A stretch of DNA of 64,000 nucleotides from Prochlorococcus sp. AG-347-L20 (GCA_003281225.1 QCCP01000007.1:1-64000), one strand, 5' to 3'. Shown: positions 8,499 through 16,973, numbered from the stretch's first letter. Translations and numbers: made by a program. The notes: generated by a model not told the origin, from the sequence alone.

Positions 8499-8789
8499 TT
8501 ATTTAGCTGAACTTCTTCTAACTACTTTTCTGCCTGTAGAAGTATCAACTCCGCTTGAATCTTTAGTTTGTAAATTAGTTTCAACATTATCAACATCACT
8601 TTTATCCATTTCTGCGCAAACACCAACTACCATGGCAGCTTGCATTTGATCTGGTAAATCTCCAATAGTTAATAAGGCCTTTAAAACTAATTGAAGTCGA
8701 GTTTGCCGATCTATTTCAGGTCTTAGTTTTTTTACGGTATTCCAAAGTTCTTGGGTAACTTCTTTTAAAAGTTCTCGATCTACAGCCAA
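8499..8789 (-). CDS. conserved hypothetical protein, 96 aa
   Basis: Translation starts at TTG 8789. An AGAAGGA ribosome binding site six bases upstream decides this, as no ATG or GTG is nearby. The N-terminal 60 residues are helical (LKEVTQELWNTVKKLRPE); the C-terminal 30 are low in complexity and end in RKVVRRSSAK. No motif or family recognised. The layout suggests a small cytosolic regulator or scaffold, but that is only an impression. Confidence 0.6.
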   Translation of the reverse strand: MAVDRELLKEVTQELWNTVKKLRPEIDRQTRLQLVLKALLTIGDLPDQMQAAMVVGVCAEMDKSDVDNVETNLQTKDSSGVDTSTGRKVVRRSSAK

Positions 8790-8879
8790 ATTAAATCCTT
8801 CTTGTATTTCTTCTAATCTAACAAAAAATTGGATCTCGTAAAATAATATTCAATAAAAAGATTGTTAGTTGATATTTTT

Positions 8880-9086
8880 CTATCCGAATACAAGTTGCAT
8901 TTGTTGATGCAATTCATACTTATCTTGCAAAAGTTCATCTTTTTCAATCTTTTTGAGAGTAAAAGTTCTATAAAATTTTTTTTGAATCTTTATTGGAGTA
9001 TTTTCAAACTTTGCATTTTTGCTTATTAGAGAATTCCACTCTTTTGAATTAAAAGGGGCATAAGGAGAAGATGAAATCACTTTCAT
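8880..9086 (-). CDS. hypothetical protein, 68 aa
   Basis: A small, basic, soluble protein starting at ATG 9086. AAGGAG-like sequence falls inside the coding region rather than upstream, so the start rests on the ATG alone. A perfect 18-bp palindrome lies 16 bases upstream of the start, a likely operator. Function unknown. Confidence 0.5.
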   Translation of the reverse strand: MKVISSSPYAPFNSKEWNSLISKNAKFENTPIKIQKKFYRTFTLKKIEKDELLQDKYELHQQMQLVFG

Positions 9087-9102
9087 ATCTTAATAATACA
9101 TC

Positions 9103-9120
9103 TGTACTAATATTAGTACA
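9103..9120. promoter_or_regulatory. 18-bp perfect palindrome, candidate operator
   Basis: TGTACTAATATTAGTACA reads the same on both strands (half-sites TGTACT/AGTACA). It sits just upstream of the minus-strand gene starting at 9086, where a repressor or activator dimer could act. It is not an NtcA site, which needs GTA and TAC eight bases apart; here they are ten apart. The rest of the 300-base gap (9087-9386) holds only a weak 31-codon ORF at 9227-9322. Confidence 0.45.
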
Positions 9121-9386
9121 TTTTTACTATAGTGCAACAGCTGTGTCCACTTATCTTAATTTCAAAGTATCCTTATGAATGGATTGATTTTTATTATCTA
9201 ATTTGTAGTATTTATAAGTTTTATAAATGAATAAACGTATCATTAGTAACTTATTGATCCCTTTTTTTAGTGTCTTAAGACTTTTCTTGCTTAAAAACCA
9301 TTTAACATGGTTATTTTGTTGAAATTAACATTGACAAGATATATTTAGTAATCCTTCCTATAAAAAGAATAATGAATTGATCAAAA

Positions 9387-9695
9387 ATGCTTCTTAGTAA
9401 TTCAAAAAGACTAAAAATCCAAGGAATAATTAAAAGAATTGCTCAAGATAAATCAATTACATTAGAAGAAAGGATATTTGTTGAGAAATTTGCACACCAT
9501 AATTCGACAATTTCTCTTTGGCTGAAAAAAGCTAACAGCTTTAGAAGGAATGGTACAAAAATGAGTGGGGGGATTGATAACCTTCTGCAATCATTTGGGA
9601 TAGATGGGCTAGATAAAGAAAATCATTTCAACCCTAATGAAGATGATATATCGGATTGGTTTGGCGGTGCTCCTGGTTGGTTAAGGAGAAGCTAA
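9387..9695 (+). CDS. conserved hypothetical protein, 102 aa
   Basis: A soluble helical protein with an N-terminal helix pair (IIKRIAQDKSITLEERIFVEK) and a tryptophan-rich C-terminus (DDISDWFGGAPGWLRRS). The pattern looks conserved and the start ATG is clear. No family name known to me. The 272 bases after it show no convincing gene. Confidence 0.6.
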   Translation: MLLSNSKRLKIQGIIKRIAQDKSITLEERIFVEKFAHHNSTISLWLKKANSFRRNGTKMSGGIDNLLQSFGIDGLDKENHFNPNEDDISDWFGGAPGWLRRS

Positions 9696-9967
9696 ATCCA
9701 TTAATTATTCAATTTACCCAGGCTATCTTACACAAATATATACTCATAAAAGATATAAATACCCAAAAAACCCATGGTATAAATTTAATGGGCACTAAAT
9801 ATTTTTTTGAAAAGGTTTTCATATTTATTTTTCTTTTAGATTATTTCTTCCTTACCGTTTTTGAAAATAGGTTTAATTGCTCTATTTATAAATTAAACAA
9901 TATTCGAAACCTCAAAGATATTAAATTACTGTAAGCAGATAAGTTAATCGACCTTAATCATCAAAAT

Positions 9968-10108
9968 TTAAGCAACTTTATTTTCGATGTTCCTTGAAAA
10001 ATTTACTATTTTTGCATCATCATGGTCTGAATCATTCCAATATTTTATAAGTCTTTCTAATTCATCAATCCTCTTTTTGGCATTTGCAATTTTTTCAGTA
10101 ATTGTCAT
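9968..10108 (-). CDS. small helical protein, 46 aa
   Basis: ATG at 10108, stop at 9968-9970. It is made of one long charged helix (ITEKIANAKKRIDELERLI) followed by NDSDHDD. It has no membrane segment, unlike most other micro-proteins here. Function unknown, but the codon pattern and clean helix make it likely to be real. Confidence 0.5.
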   Translation of the reverse strand: MTITEKIANAKKRIDELERLIKYWNDSDHDDAKIVNFSRNIENKVA

Positions 10109-10263
10109 ATAAAAATTTTATCTATCCAATTAATGCATGAAAAAAAAATATTTCAATGGAAGTAACAATTTTTAGAATACAAATATTAATTTTTAGTTAA
10201 TTACTTCAATACATTATGGCTCTCGAGCGACTGAGTAATTATACTTAAAGAAAAACTAAATTT

Positions 10264-10773
10264 ATGAAGAAATTAAATTCTTTGATTTTGAATAGTACAG
10301 TTAACTTCTTAGACTTCATATACTCTGGTAGGTCTTTACAAAGATTTTGGGTTTTAGAAGTTATAGCTAGATCACCTTATTTTGCATTTCTTTCAGTTCT
10401 TCATTTTAAAGAATCCTTAGGAATTAAAAATGAGAAAACAATGATTTTAATGAAAGAACATTTTTATCAAGCTATTAACGAAACTGAGCATCTTAAAGAA
10501 ATGGAGAAAAGAGGAGGAGATAGGTTCTGGATTGATAGATTTTTTGCGAGACACCTTGTGCTTGTCTATTACTGGGTCATGGTTTTTTACTATTTCCTCT
10601 CTCCAGCTAATGCTTATGATGTCAATATAAAAATCGAAGAACATGCATTTGAAACTTATTCCAAATATTTAATAGAAAATCCAAATGATCAAAAAATAAA
10701 AGAAATTGCTCAAGATGAATTAAATCATGTCCAAGAACTTAACGAAGCTTTGTCAATGCTTACTAAAGTTTAG
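10264..10773 (+). CDS. ptox: plastoquinol terminal oxidase (PTOX, alternative-oxidase family)
   Basis: 169 residues with the di-iron ligand set of the alternative oxidase/IMMUTANS family: Glu32 in VLEVIARSPYF, ExxH at Glu73/His76 in NETEHLKEME, a Glu in IEEHAFETY (125/126), and ExxH at Glu152/His155 in DELNHVQ. The enzyme passes electrons from plastoquinol to oxygen, making water, and is a safety valve for the photosynthetic chain. High-light Prochlorococcus is known to carry PTOX. The protein is shorter than plant PTOX because it has no transit peptide. Its stop overlaps the stop of the convergent gene by four bases. Confidence 0.9.
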   Translation: MKKLNSLILNSTVNFLDFIYSGRSLQRFWVLEVIARSPYFAFLSVLHFKESLGIKNEKTMILMKEHFYQAINETEHLKEMEKRGGDRFWIDRFFARHLVLVYYWVMVFYYFLSPANAYDVNIKIEEHAFETYSKYLIENPNDQKIKEIAQDELNHVQELNEALSMLTKV

Positions 10774-11204
10774 ATTAGTGCTGAGAAATCTATTAGCAAT
10801 ATTGAGAGCATCACCGCAGAAGAAATTAATCCTAGACTAATCATCAATGAGACATAACCTTTTTTTCTAGGCAATTTATTAAAAGATATTCCAATAATTA
10901 ATATCATTATTAATGAGAAAAAAATTATAATTTTTTCATTTACTAAATTGATATGTATAACTAAATTTTTTTCTTCAAAAAATTTGAGAAATTCAGATAA
11001 AGCTAATTCTTCTTCTATTTTCTTAAAATAGTCAAATGAGCTTATAAAAGCAGAACTTAATAAAGATAATGCAACTAGTGCAGTAACTGGTTTTGTTAAC
11101 CTGTTAATTGTTCTGTTAAAACTTGCTAATAAAATAAGAATAAATAAAGAAGTTACTAAAGGTATTAAAGGTATAAGAGTTTTTGAATTTATGAAATTTC
11201 CCAC
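10770..11204 (-). CDS. membrane protein, 144 aa
   Basis: Four likely membrane spans (about residues 9-28, 38-55, 90-108 and 118-138). The opening LIPLIPLVTSLFILILLASF and RTINRLTKP resemble the N-terminus of NdhF/NuoL-type subunits, but it is far too short to be one; treat that as a weak impression. It is convergent with the PTOX gene, overlapping it by four bases. Confidence 0.6.
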   Translation of the reverse strand: MGNFINSKTLIPLIPLVTSLFILILLASFNRTINRLTKPVTALVALSLLSSAFISSFDYFKKIEEELALSEFLKFFEEKNLVIHINLVNEKIIIFFSLIMILIIGISFNKLPRKKGYVSLMISLGLISSAVMLSILLIDFSALI

Positions 11205-11352
11205 GAAAAAAAATATGTATCTAACTTAAAATTTTATAATATTTTGATGCGTTATTTTATTAAATAAGATTTTTTAAAATCTTAAATGTAATTAGTACCT
11301 ATTGCATTCTGTGTAAATTGATACCAAAATTTAATTAGTATTGAAAAATAAA

Positions 11353-11454
11353 ATGTTAGCCATTTCCGAAATTATTATTGCAAGTGCTATCTTCCTAGGA
11401 ATTGTATATTGGGAAGTTAAATTCCTTTATACCAAAACTACTGTAGCGAAATAA
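11353..11454 (+). CDS. very small membrane protein, 33 aa
   Basis: ATG 11353, stop 11452-11454. One membrane helix (about residues 4-22) and a short polar tail with FLYTKTTVAK. The size fits small photosystem or cytochrome subunits, but I do not recognise it as any named one. Confidence 0.5.
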   Translation: MLAISEIIIASAIFLGIVYWEVKFLYTKTTVAK

Positions 11455-11515
11455 CTTCACTCAAAACAGGAAAATTAAAAACGTAGAAAATTTAAATAAA
11501 ATTTAAGAATTTAAG

Positions 11516-11546
11516 TTGACAAAAAAAGCTCTAAATATGAGAGAAT
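11516..11546 (+). promoter_or_regulatory. putative sigma-70-type promoter
   Basis: TTGACA at 11516-11521 is a perfect -35 box. A GAGAAT -10-like box is at 11541-11546 with a slightly long spacer of 19. It stands 24 bases before the glutamine-rich small gene. Only sequence similarity supports it. Confidence 0.35.
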
Positions 11547-11570
11547 AAACACAAATATTTAGCCCCTCTA

Positions 11571-11708
11571 ATGAGCGAAGTCCAAAATCCCAATACTAAC
11601 TCAACTCAGCAACAGCAACAGCAACAGCAACAATCCTATTCAGACAGAAAAATTAATTCTGCTGAGAGCGAGCGACTTTATCTTGAGATGAAAGAAGCTT
11701 GGCTTTAA
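11571..11708 (+). CDS. small glutamine-tract protein, 45 aa
   Basis: ATG 11571, stop 11706-11708. The N-terminal part is polar and runs into nine consecutive glutamines coded by alternating CAG and CAA. The C-terminal half (SAESERLYLEMKEAWL) is a charged amphipathic helix and looks conserved. A good -35 box lies upstream. Function unknown; the repeat codons can slip during replication, so tract length may vary between strains. Confidence 0.55.
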   Translation: MSEVQNPNTNSTQQQQQQQQQSYSDRKINSAESERLYLEMKEAWL

Positions 11709-11831
11709 GTTTAATTCGTGTTTGAAATAATATTTTTATAAATTTTTTAAAATTTTCTTTTAATTTTGAAGTAATCAATACTTTTTTATTTTCTATACCC
11801 TTTAAATTTTGTTTAACCGCAATACTATTTC

Positions 11832-11963
11832 TTGAGAAAACTAAAGCAGTTAGAAAAAATTAACGGAAGACTCGCAATGGGAGGGTTGATATATTTAGTT
11901 TTTACAAAATTAGTTTCCAACCGTGCCGACATATTAGACCAGCTTAAATCTTATTTAATTTAA
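11832..11963 (+). CDS. possible Hli-like (high-light-inducible) micro-protein
   Basis: An ORF of 43 codons from TTG 11832 (also ATG 11877). It carries EKINGRLAMGG, close to the ExxNGRxAMxGF core of high-light-inducible proteins, whose Glu/Asn/Arg residues bind chlorophyll in a membrane helix. The following LIYLVFTKLV is hydrophobic, but shorter than usual and lacks the typical Phe. It may be a diverged Hli, a remnant, or coincidence. The start codon is uncertain. Confidence 0.38.
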   Translation: MRKLKQLEKINGRLAMGGLIYLVFTKLVSNRADILDQLKSYLI

Positions 11964-11980
11964 GAAATGAAGTGGAAATA

Positions 11981-12073
11981 TTATCCTGGAATATTTCTTT
12001 CTATATAAGCGTCAGTTAAAGCTAGAATTAATCCCAATAATGTTGAAAATATTGCAATTTCAGTTGATTCCAT
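11981..12073 (-). CDS. very small membrane protein, 30 aa
   Basis: ATG at 12073, stop at 11981-11983. A single hydrophobic helix (IAIFSTLLGLILALTDAY) with a short polar end. It lies between two plus-strand small genes. The size fits accessory subunits of photosynthetic complexes, but I recognise none. Confidence 0.38.
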   Translation of the reverse strand: MESTEIAIFSTLLGLILALTDAYIERNIPG

Positions 12074-12140
12074 TTGATTTTTGAATTACCCCTAGTTTGC
12101 TAAATAATTTAAAGCTCAGCAACAAAACCAATAACTTGCT

Positions 12141-12158
12141 ATAGTACGTATATACTAT
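12141..12158 (+). promoter_or_regulatory. inverted repeat with -10-like box
   Basis: ATAGTA, six bases, TACTAT. It overlaps a TATACT box (12151-12156) upstream of the GTG start at 12171. It could be a -10 element covered by an operator. No clear -35 box is seen. Confidence 0.3.
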
Positions 12159-12170
12159 TAATTATTTATT

Positions 12171-12419
12171 GTGAGCTCAGCAACTCCTGAGTTTCTTTTT
12201 GTTAGGCCTGGTGATTATGTCGCAATTAAAAAAGAAAATTGCGAAGATACCAAAGAGAAGAATGAAAATTATTGGGTCGGTCAAGTTATCGACTGTATTG
12301 GAGGAGCTAGAAATCCAAATTCATGGACCTTGTTTCAAGTTACCAATATTGACAATGGAGAGATCACTATAATTAACGCCGATATTGTAGAAAAAATTTT
12401 GAAACCTTCTGGAAATTAA
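12171..12419 (+). CDS. DUF3104-type protein, 82 aa
   Basis: The start is GTG 12171 (MSSATPEF). The pattern FVRPGDYVAIK, WVGQVIDCIGGARNP, then a valine-rich C-terminus, matches the small cyanobacterial DUF3104 family, a beta-rich domain with no known function. An inverted repeat overlaps its probable promoter. Confidence 0.65.
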   Translation: MSSATPEFLFVRPGDYVAIKKENCEDTKEKNENYWVGQVIDCIGGARNPNSWTLFQVTNIDNGEITIINADIVEKILKPSGN

Positions 12420-12485
12420 TCTTAATCAAACAAACTTCTTTCAGTAATACAGAAACAAAAGGGGAAATAAACGATTTAAAGAAAA

Positions 12486-13376
12486 TCACCCCAGTTCCAA
12501 GCAGGCAAGTCCGTATACTTGATTCATAGGGCAGGGAGGTTGAATGCCTTTATACATTCTGTAAGTTTTTGATATTTCCTCAAATCCCAAACTTGATAAA
12601 AGATAATTCGCATAAGGGTTCAGATTAGAGCAATCCAATAAGATTTGAGCATCTAAATCACCAACTAACTCCCTTATTAATAATTCAGCAAGTGGTGGAG
12701 TATCCGCTAAAAGGGGGCCAATTCTCCAGCCTTGATCATTATCCTCCAATACACAAGGTCTTATCCTGCCAAATCCATGGCACATCCCATTATTATCGAC
12801 AATTGCACTGACATTACCATGAGAATTTTTCAACCAATCATTTAGAAAATGTGGTCTCGGACTAGGTTCTCTTTGATCATCATAAATTAAGACTGCTTCA
12901 GAGGAAATTTTATGTCCCGGGACAACTTTAAAAGAATGAAATTGATCTTTATAGAAATTTCTCAATGGCAAATCTTGAGAACCATTTAATTTCCATCGAT
13001 TTGTAATGGAAGATTTTCTAAACCCCCACTTTGCGTAATCATTTAATCTATCTGGGGCAGCCTCAAGACCAATACAATCAACATTTTTCAAATATTCGAG
13101 GGCATGTTGCCATAATTTCACTCCATATCCATTATTTCTGAATTCTTTTTTAACGATAAATAAACCTATAAAACCATACGAGGAATTATATTTTATACAC
13201 GCAATAGAGCCTATAGGATTATTATTTAGACAAGCTACCCATACCCCTTGTTCATCTGTATTTCTATAAATTGATAAATCATCCATTCCAGGAGAAAATC
13301 CTTCTAACCTTGCCCAGTTTGTAACTTCTGGAATTTCATTTATAGATATCAATCTAATTGAAAAATTTTCCCTCAT
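12486..13376 (-). CDS. GNAT-family N-acetyltransferase, two-domain
   Basis: 296 residues. The N-terminal GNAT domain has the acetyl-CoA-binding motif A in GLFIVKKEFRNNGYGVKLW and a closing YAKWGFRKS segment. A second GNAT-like half follows, ending in LLSSLGFEEISKTYRMYKG. Such tandem proteins transfer an acetyl group from acetyl-CoA to an amine; the substrate cannot be told from sequence. The start is ATG 13376. Confidence 0.82.
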   Translation of the reverse strand: MRENFSIRLISINEIPEVTNWARLEGFSPGMDDLSIYRNTDEQGVWVACLNNNPIGSIACIKYNSSYGFIGLFIVKKEFRNNGYGVKLWQHALEYLKNVDCIGLEAAPDRLNDYAKWGFRKSSITNRWKLNGSQDLPLRNFYKDQFHSFKVVPGHKISSEAVLIYDDQREPSPRPHFLNDWLKNSHGNVSAIVDNNGMCHGFGRIRPCVLEDNDQGWRIGPLLADTPPLAELLIRELVGDLDAQILLDCSNLNPYANYLLSSLGFEEISKTYRMYKGIQPPCPMNQVYGLACLELG

Positions 13377-13532
13377 AGAAATATACTAACCAAGAAAAAT
13401 TTGAATTTTTAAAGGCAATATTAATAAATTTCATTATTTCTCATAAATCATTCACTTTGATTTAATTGCCTAAAAACCTGAGTTATTTAAAATTTATCCT
13501 CTGATATATTTAATACTATTCAAAGGTAAAAA

Positions 13533-14924
13533 ATGAAAATTTCTGATAAATTTCATTTAGAAGACATTTATAAATTAAAAAATACAGTTCTCACTGGTAA
13601 AACTGAAGATATAAAATGGCGGATCCATCATATCAATATAGTTTCTAAACTTTTGGATGAAAATAAAAAAGAGATAATTAAATCACTTTTTGTTGATCTC
13701 GGTAAATCTGAAATTGAAGGGCTTTCAGAAATCCTTTTAGTGAAAGAAGAAATTTCACTTATAAAAAAGAAACTCAATTCTTGGATGCGTCCAAAAAAGA
13801 TTGATACACCTTTTTATCTATTTCCATCATCCTCCCAAGTTATTTATGAACCTCTTGGGTGTGTCTTAATTCTTGGTCCCTACAATTATCCATTACTTTA
13901 TATTTTAAAGCCATTGGTAAATATTTTCTCAGCAGGAAATACTGCAGTTATAAAACCATCAGAGAAATGTCCTGCGACCTCAAAACTTATTAAAAAGCTT
14001 ACTTCCAAATATTTCCATAAGGATGTCCTTATGACAGTAGAGGGTGATAATAAACTATCCATAAAATTAATTGAACAAAATTTTGACCACATTTTTTTTA
14101 CAGGAAGTACTGAAACTGGAAAATCTATAATGAAATTAGCTTCAAAAAACTTAACTCCATTAACACTTGAGTTAAGCGGAACAAATCCTGTAATTGTTTT
14201 TAAGAATGCAAATTTAGAAGTGGCTGCAAAAAGAATTGTTTGGGGCAAATTTTTTAATTCTGGTCAATCCTGCATGGCTCCGAATCATATCTTTGTAGAT
14301 AAAGAAATTGAAAATATTTTTATAGAAAAATTAAAGAAATACATAGTAAGTTTTTACGGAGATAATCCAATTATTTCCGAAAACTTATCAAAACTAGAGA
14401 AAAAGCAATATATATCAACTGTAGAAATTCTTAAACAATATAAAAAAGAAAAAAGAATTTTATTTGGGGGGGGTTTTAGTAAAAAAAAGTTGAAAATATC
14501 TCCTACAATCCTGAGAACTAAGTTAAATGAAACAGATATTTTGCAAAAAGAACTATTCAGTTCACTGCTTCCAGTAATTGCGATCAATGATAAGGAATCA
14601 GCTTTAAAACAGATTAGTCAAACATCAAAACCCTTAGCAATCTACTTATTTGGAGGCAATAAAAAAATCCATAATCATATTTCAAAAGTAACCAGCTCAG
14701 GAACAATTTGTATAAATGATGTGATGTTACCAGTCCTTATTCCAAATTTACCGTTTGGAGGCGTTGGGCAAAGTGGTATTGGTAAATTTCATGGTGAAGA
14801 GGGGTTTCGCAATTTTTCAAATCAAAAATCTATTACTTTTAAAGGTTTTTTATTTGATTTAAATCTGCGGTATCCTCCCTACGAAAGAGTAAAGAAATTT
14901 TTAAAGTTTATTTTTCAGGTTTAA
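13533..14924 (+). CDS. aldehyde dehydrogenase, ALDH3-like
   Basis: 463 residues of the NAD(P)-dependent aldehyde dehydrogenase fold. The catalytic cysteine is in NSGQSCMAP, the general-base glutamate in TLELSGTNP, and the cofactor loop in FTGSTETGKS. The N-terminus and C-terminal segment (FRNFSNQKS) resemble class 3 / fatty-aldehyde dehydrogenases. It oxidises aldehydes to acids, probably medium- or long-chain. A G-run (14465-14474) inside the gene is a possible slippage site, but the frame is intact. The start ATG has AAAGG upstream. Confidence 0.9.
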   Translation: MKISDKFHLEDIYKLKNTVLTGKTEDIKWRIHHINIVSKLLDENKKEIIKSLFVDLGKSEIEGLSEILLVKEEISLIKKKLNSWMRPKKIDTPFYLFPSSSQVIYEPLGCVLILGPYNYPLLYILKPLVNIFSAGNTAVIKPSEKCPATSKLIKKLTSKYFHKDVLMTVEGDNKLSIKLIEQNFDHIFFTGSTETGKSIMKLASKNLTPLTLELSGTNPVIVFKNANLEVAAKRIVWGKFFNSGQSCMAPNHIFVDKEIENIFIEKLKKYIVSFYGDNPIISENLSKLEKKQYISTVEILKQYKKEKRILFGGGFSKKKLKISPTILRTKLNETDILQKELFSSLLPVIAINDKESALKQISQTSKPLAIYLFGGNKKIHNHISKVTSSGTICINDVMLPVLIPNLPFGGVGQSGIGKFHGEEGFRNFSNQKSITFKGFLFDLNLRYPPYERVKKFLKFIFQV

Positions 14925-14996
14925 ATTACTTAAATTGTTTTCAAAAACCTAGCGATTTTAAATTTAAAGATTATCTTTAAATAAATAGTGAGTTTT

Positions 14997-15758
14997 ATGA
15001 AATTTACATTTTTAATAATTGCCATATTTATTAATTTTTTTAATCACTCGTTGATAAAATCAGAAGAAAAAATATTTTCAGCAAAAAATAAAATTGAGAA
15101 TATTGCTAAAAAAGAATCAATTACTGAAGAAAAAACTGAATTAAAAAAAATTCATATTGTAAAAAGTGGAGATACAATATCAAGTATTTCAAAATTCTAT
15201 TCGATAAATAAAGATTTAATTATTAAATTGAATAACTTAAAAGATGAAAATTATATCTTTGTTGGCCAAAATCTTATTATTTCTGAATCTAATGAAAATA
15301 TTACAAAACAATCTAATTTAATAAATAATTATCATATTGTTCAAACTGGTGAAAATCTTACCGAGATATCGAATAAATATAATTTAAAAGTAATCGATCT
15401 GATAGAGATTAATAATCTCAATAATCCTGATTCAATAAAAGTTGGTCAAAAGCTCATAATAAGAAAAAAGAACATTATTAATTCAGAAAATCATGAAACA
15501 ACTGAAAATAAAAAAAATAATGACTTACTTGATTTAGATAAAAAAATTTATGGTCCTATAATTATCGAAAGTCAATCAAATAAAGATATTAAGGGTAGAA
15601 AAGTTTTCAACGTGCTAAATCAAGAAAATAAAAAACTGATTCTTTCAATCAATTGTGATACAGATGAATTAGATGTAAGAATACCTGGCAGAAAATGGAT
15701 GGGAAGTAAGCCTCCTAAAGAAAAATTCGAAAATAATTTAATAAATGATTTTTGTTAA
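14997..15758 (+). CDS. LysM-domain exported protein, 253 aa
   Basis: I chose ATG 14997 over GTG 14988. An N-terminal signal segment (about residues 1-20) is followed by a charged linker and two LysM repeats: HIVKSGDTISSISKFYS and HIVQTGENLTEISNKYN, each ending in a VGQxLII strand. LysM binds peptidoglycan glycans, so the protein is expected at the cell wall. The C-terminal 80 residues have no known domain. It may act as a wall-binding or envelope structural protein. Confidence 0.8.
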   Translation: MKFTFLIIAIFINFFNHSLIKSEEKIFSAKNKIENIAKKESITEEKTELKKIHIVKSGDTISSISKFYSINKDLIIKLNNLKDENYIFVGQNLIISESNENITKQSNLINNYHIVQTGENLTEISNKYNLKVIDLIEINNLNNPDSIKVGQKLIIRKKNIINSENHETTENKKNNDLLDLDKKIYGPIIIESQSNKDIKGRKVFNVLNQENKKLILSINCDTDELDVRIPGRKWMGSKPPKEKFENNLINDFC

Positions 15759-15838
15759 AACTTTTAATTAATATGTGTGAATAATTTGTCTAAGAATATT
15801 AATGATGGGTTATTCTACAAAAAGTTAAATTAATAGTA

Positions 15839-16048
15839 ATGGCAATTTCAAGAGGAGATCTCGTAAGAGTAAAAAGACCAGAATCATATTGGTATAATGA
15901 AATTGGTAAAGTAGCTTCAGTTGATACTTCAGGGATTAAATATAATTGTGTAGTCAGATTCGATAAAGTAAATTACGCTGGGATAAGCGGAACTGACGGT
16001 GGAGCAAATACAAACAATTTCGCTGAAAGTGAATTAGAAAAAGCTTAA
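15839..16048 (+). CDS. psaE: photosystem I reaction centre subunit IV (PsaE)
   Basis: 69 residues with the SH3-like PsaE pattern ([28 protein letters not shown]). PsaE sits on the stromal side of photosystem I and helps dock ferredoxin and support cyclic electron flow. The length matches the family. It precedes mutM by four bases. Confidence 0.97.
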   Translation: MAISRGDLVRVKRPESYWYNEIGKVASVDTSGIKYNCVVRFDKVNYAGISGTDGGANTNNFAESELEKA

Positions 16049-16052
16049 ATAA

Positions 16053-16931
16053 TTGCCTGAATTACCCGAAGTAGAAACTGTTCGCAGAGGTTTAGAGCAA
16101 AAACTTAATAACTTTATTATTAAAAAAGTAGAAGTCTGTAGGGATTCAACAGTTGCATTCCCGAAAAACAAAGAAGAATTCATCAAAGGACTTCATAATT
16201 CACTTATTTATAAATGGAATAGAAGAGGAAAATATTTAATTGCTAAATTAAAAAAAGTTCAAAATGAGAATACTCAATTTCCTCTAGAAAATTCACAAAA
16301 TAACGGATTTCTTGTAGTTCATTTAAGAATGACTGGATATTTCAAATTTATTGAAAACTCAACTAATCCTTGTAAACATACAAGAATAAGATTTTTCGAT
16401 AAAAATAATAATGAGCTTAGATACGTTGACGTAAGAAGTTTTGGTCAAATGTGGTGGATTAGTAAAGGCCTATCGCCTAACAAAATAATTAAAGGATTAG
16501 GTTCATTAGGACCGGAACCATTTTCTAAAGAATTTGATGCAAATTATCTTAAGAAAGTCATTTCAAAAAGAACGAAATCCATAAAAGCTATTTTACTAGA
16601 TCAAACAATAGTGGCAGGGATAGGTAATATTTATGCTGATGAAAGTTTATACTCTGCTGGCATCTCACCTTTTAGGGAAGCTCGAACAATAAAGAAGAAA
16701 GAGTTAATCAAGCTCAAAGAATCAATTGTTACTGTATTAAAAAAAAGTATAGGTTCTGGGGGGACGACATTTAGTGATTTTAGGGACTTGGAAGGAGAGA
16801 ATGGGAATTTTGGTTTACAGACAAATGTCTATAGGAGAACTGGAAAAGAATGTCGTAAATGTGGAAATTTAATTGAAAGACAAAAAATTACTGGAAGAAG
16901 TACCCATTGGTGTCCTAAATGCCAAAAATAA
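16053..16931 (+). CDS. mutM: formamidopyrimidine-DNA glycosylase (MutM/Fpg)
   Basis: 292 residues. Translation begins at TTG 16053, giving PELPEVE right after the start; the N-terminal proline is the catalytic nucleophile of Fpg. The helix-two-turn-helix and the C-terminal zinc finger (CRKCG...CPKC) are present. The enzyme removes 8-oxoguanine and other oxidised bases and cuts the strand at the lesion. A bidirectional terminator follows immediately. Confidence 0.95.
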   Translation: MPELPEVETVRRGLEQKLNNFIIKKVEVCRDSTVAFPKNKEEFIKGLHNSLIYKWNRRGKYLIAKLKKVQNENTQFPLENSQNNGFLVVHLRMTGYFKFIENSTNPCKHTRIRFFDKNNNELRYVDVRSFGQMWWISKGLSPNKIIKGLGSLGPEPFSKEFDANYLKKVISKRTKSIKAILLDQTIVAGIGNIYADESLYSAGISPFREARTIKKKELIKLKESIVTVLKKSIGSGGTTFSDFRDLEGENGNFGLQTNVYRRTGKECRKCGNLIERQKITGRSTHWCPKCQK

Positions 16932-16932
16932 A

Positions 16933-16963
16933 AAAGGGCTTACTCTTCTTGAGTAAACCCTTT
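16933..16963. terminator. bidirectional terminator between mutM and the rRNA operon
   Basis: AAAGGG and TTACTC pair with GAGTAA and CCCTTT around a TTCTT loop, with one mismatch. The stem is A-rich on one side and T-rich on the other, so it can end transcripts from both the mutM side and the rRNA side. Confidence 0.8.
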
Positions 16964-16973
16964 AAATATTTTT

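Noticed and set aside
9103-9120. Palindrome as an NtcA site
   Set aside because: NtcA needs GTA-N8-TAC; here the spacing is 10.
9656-9934. 92-codon ORF overlapping the gene ending at 9695
   Set aside because: No plausible protein pattern, and its start lies inside a well-formed gene in another frame.
14460-14480. G-run and A-run in the aldehyde dehydrogenase gene as a frameshift
   Set aside because: The frame continues intact through both runs with normal family sequence on each side.
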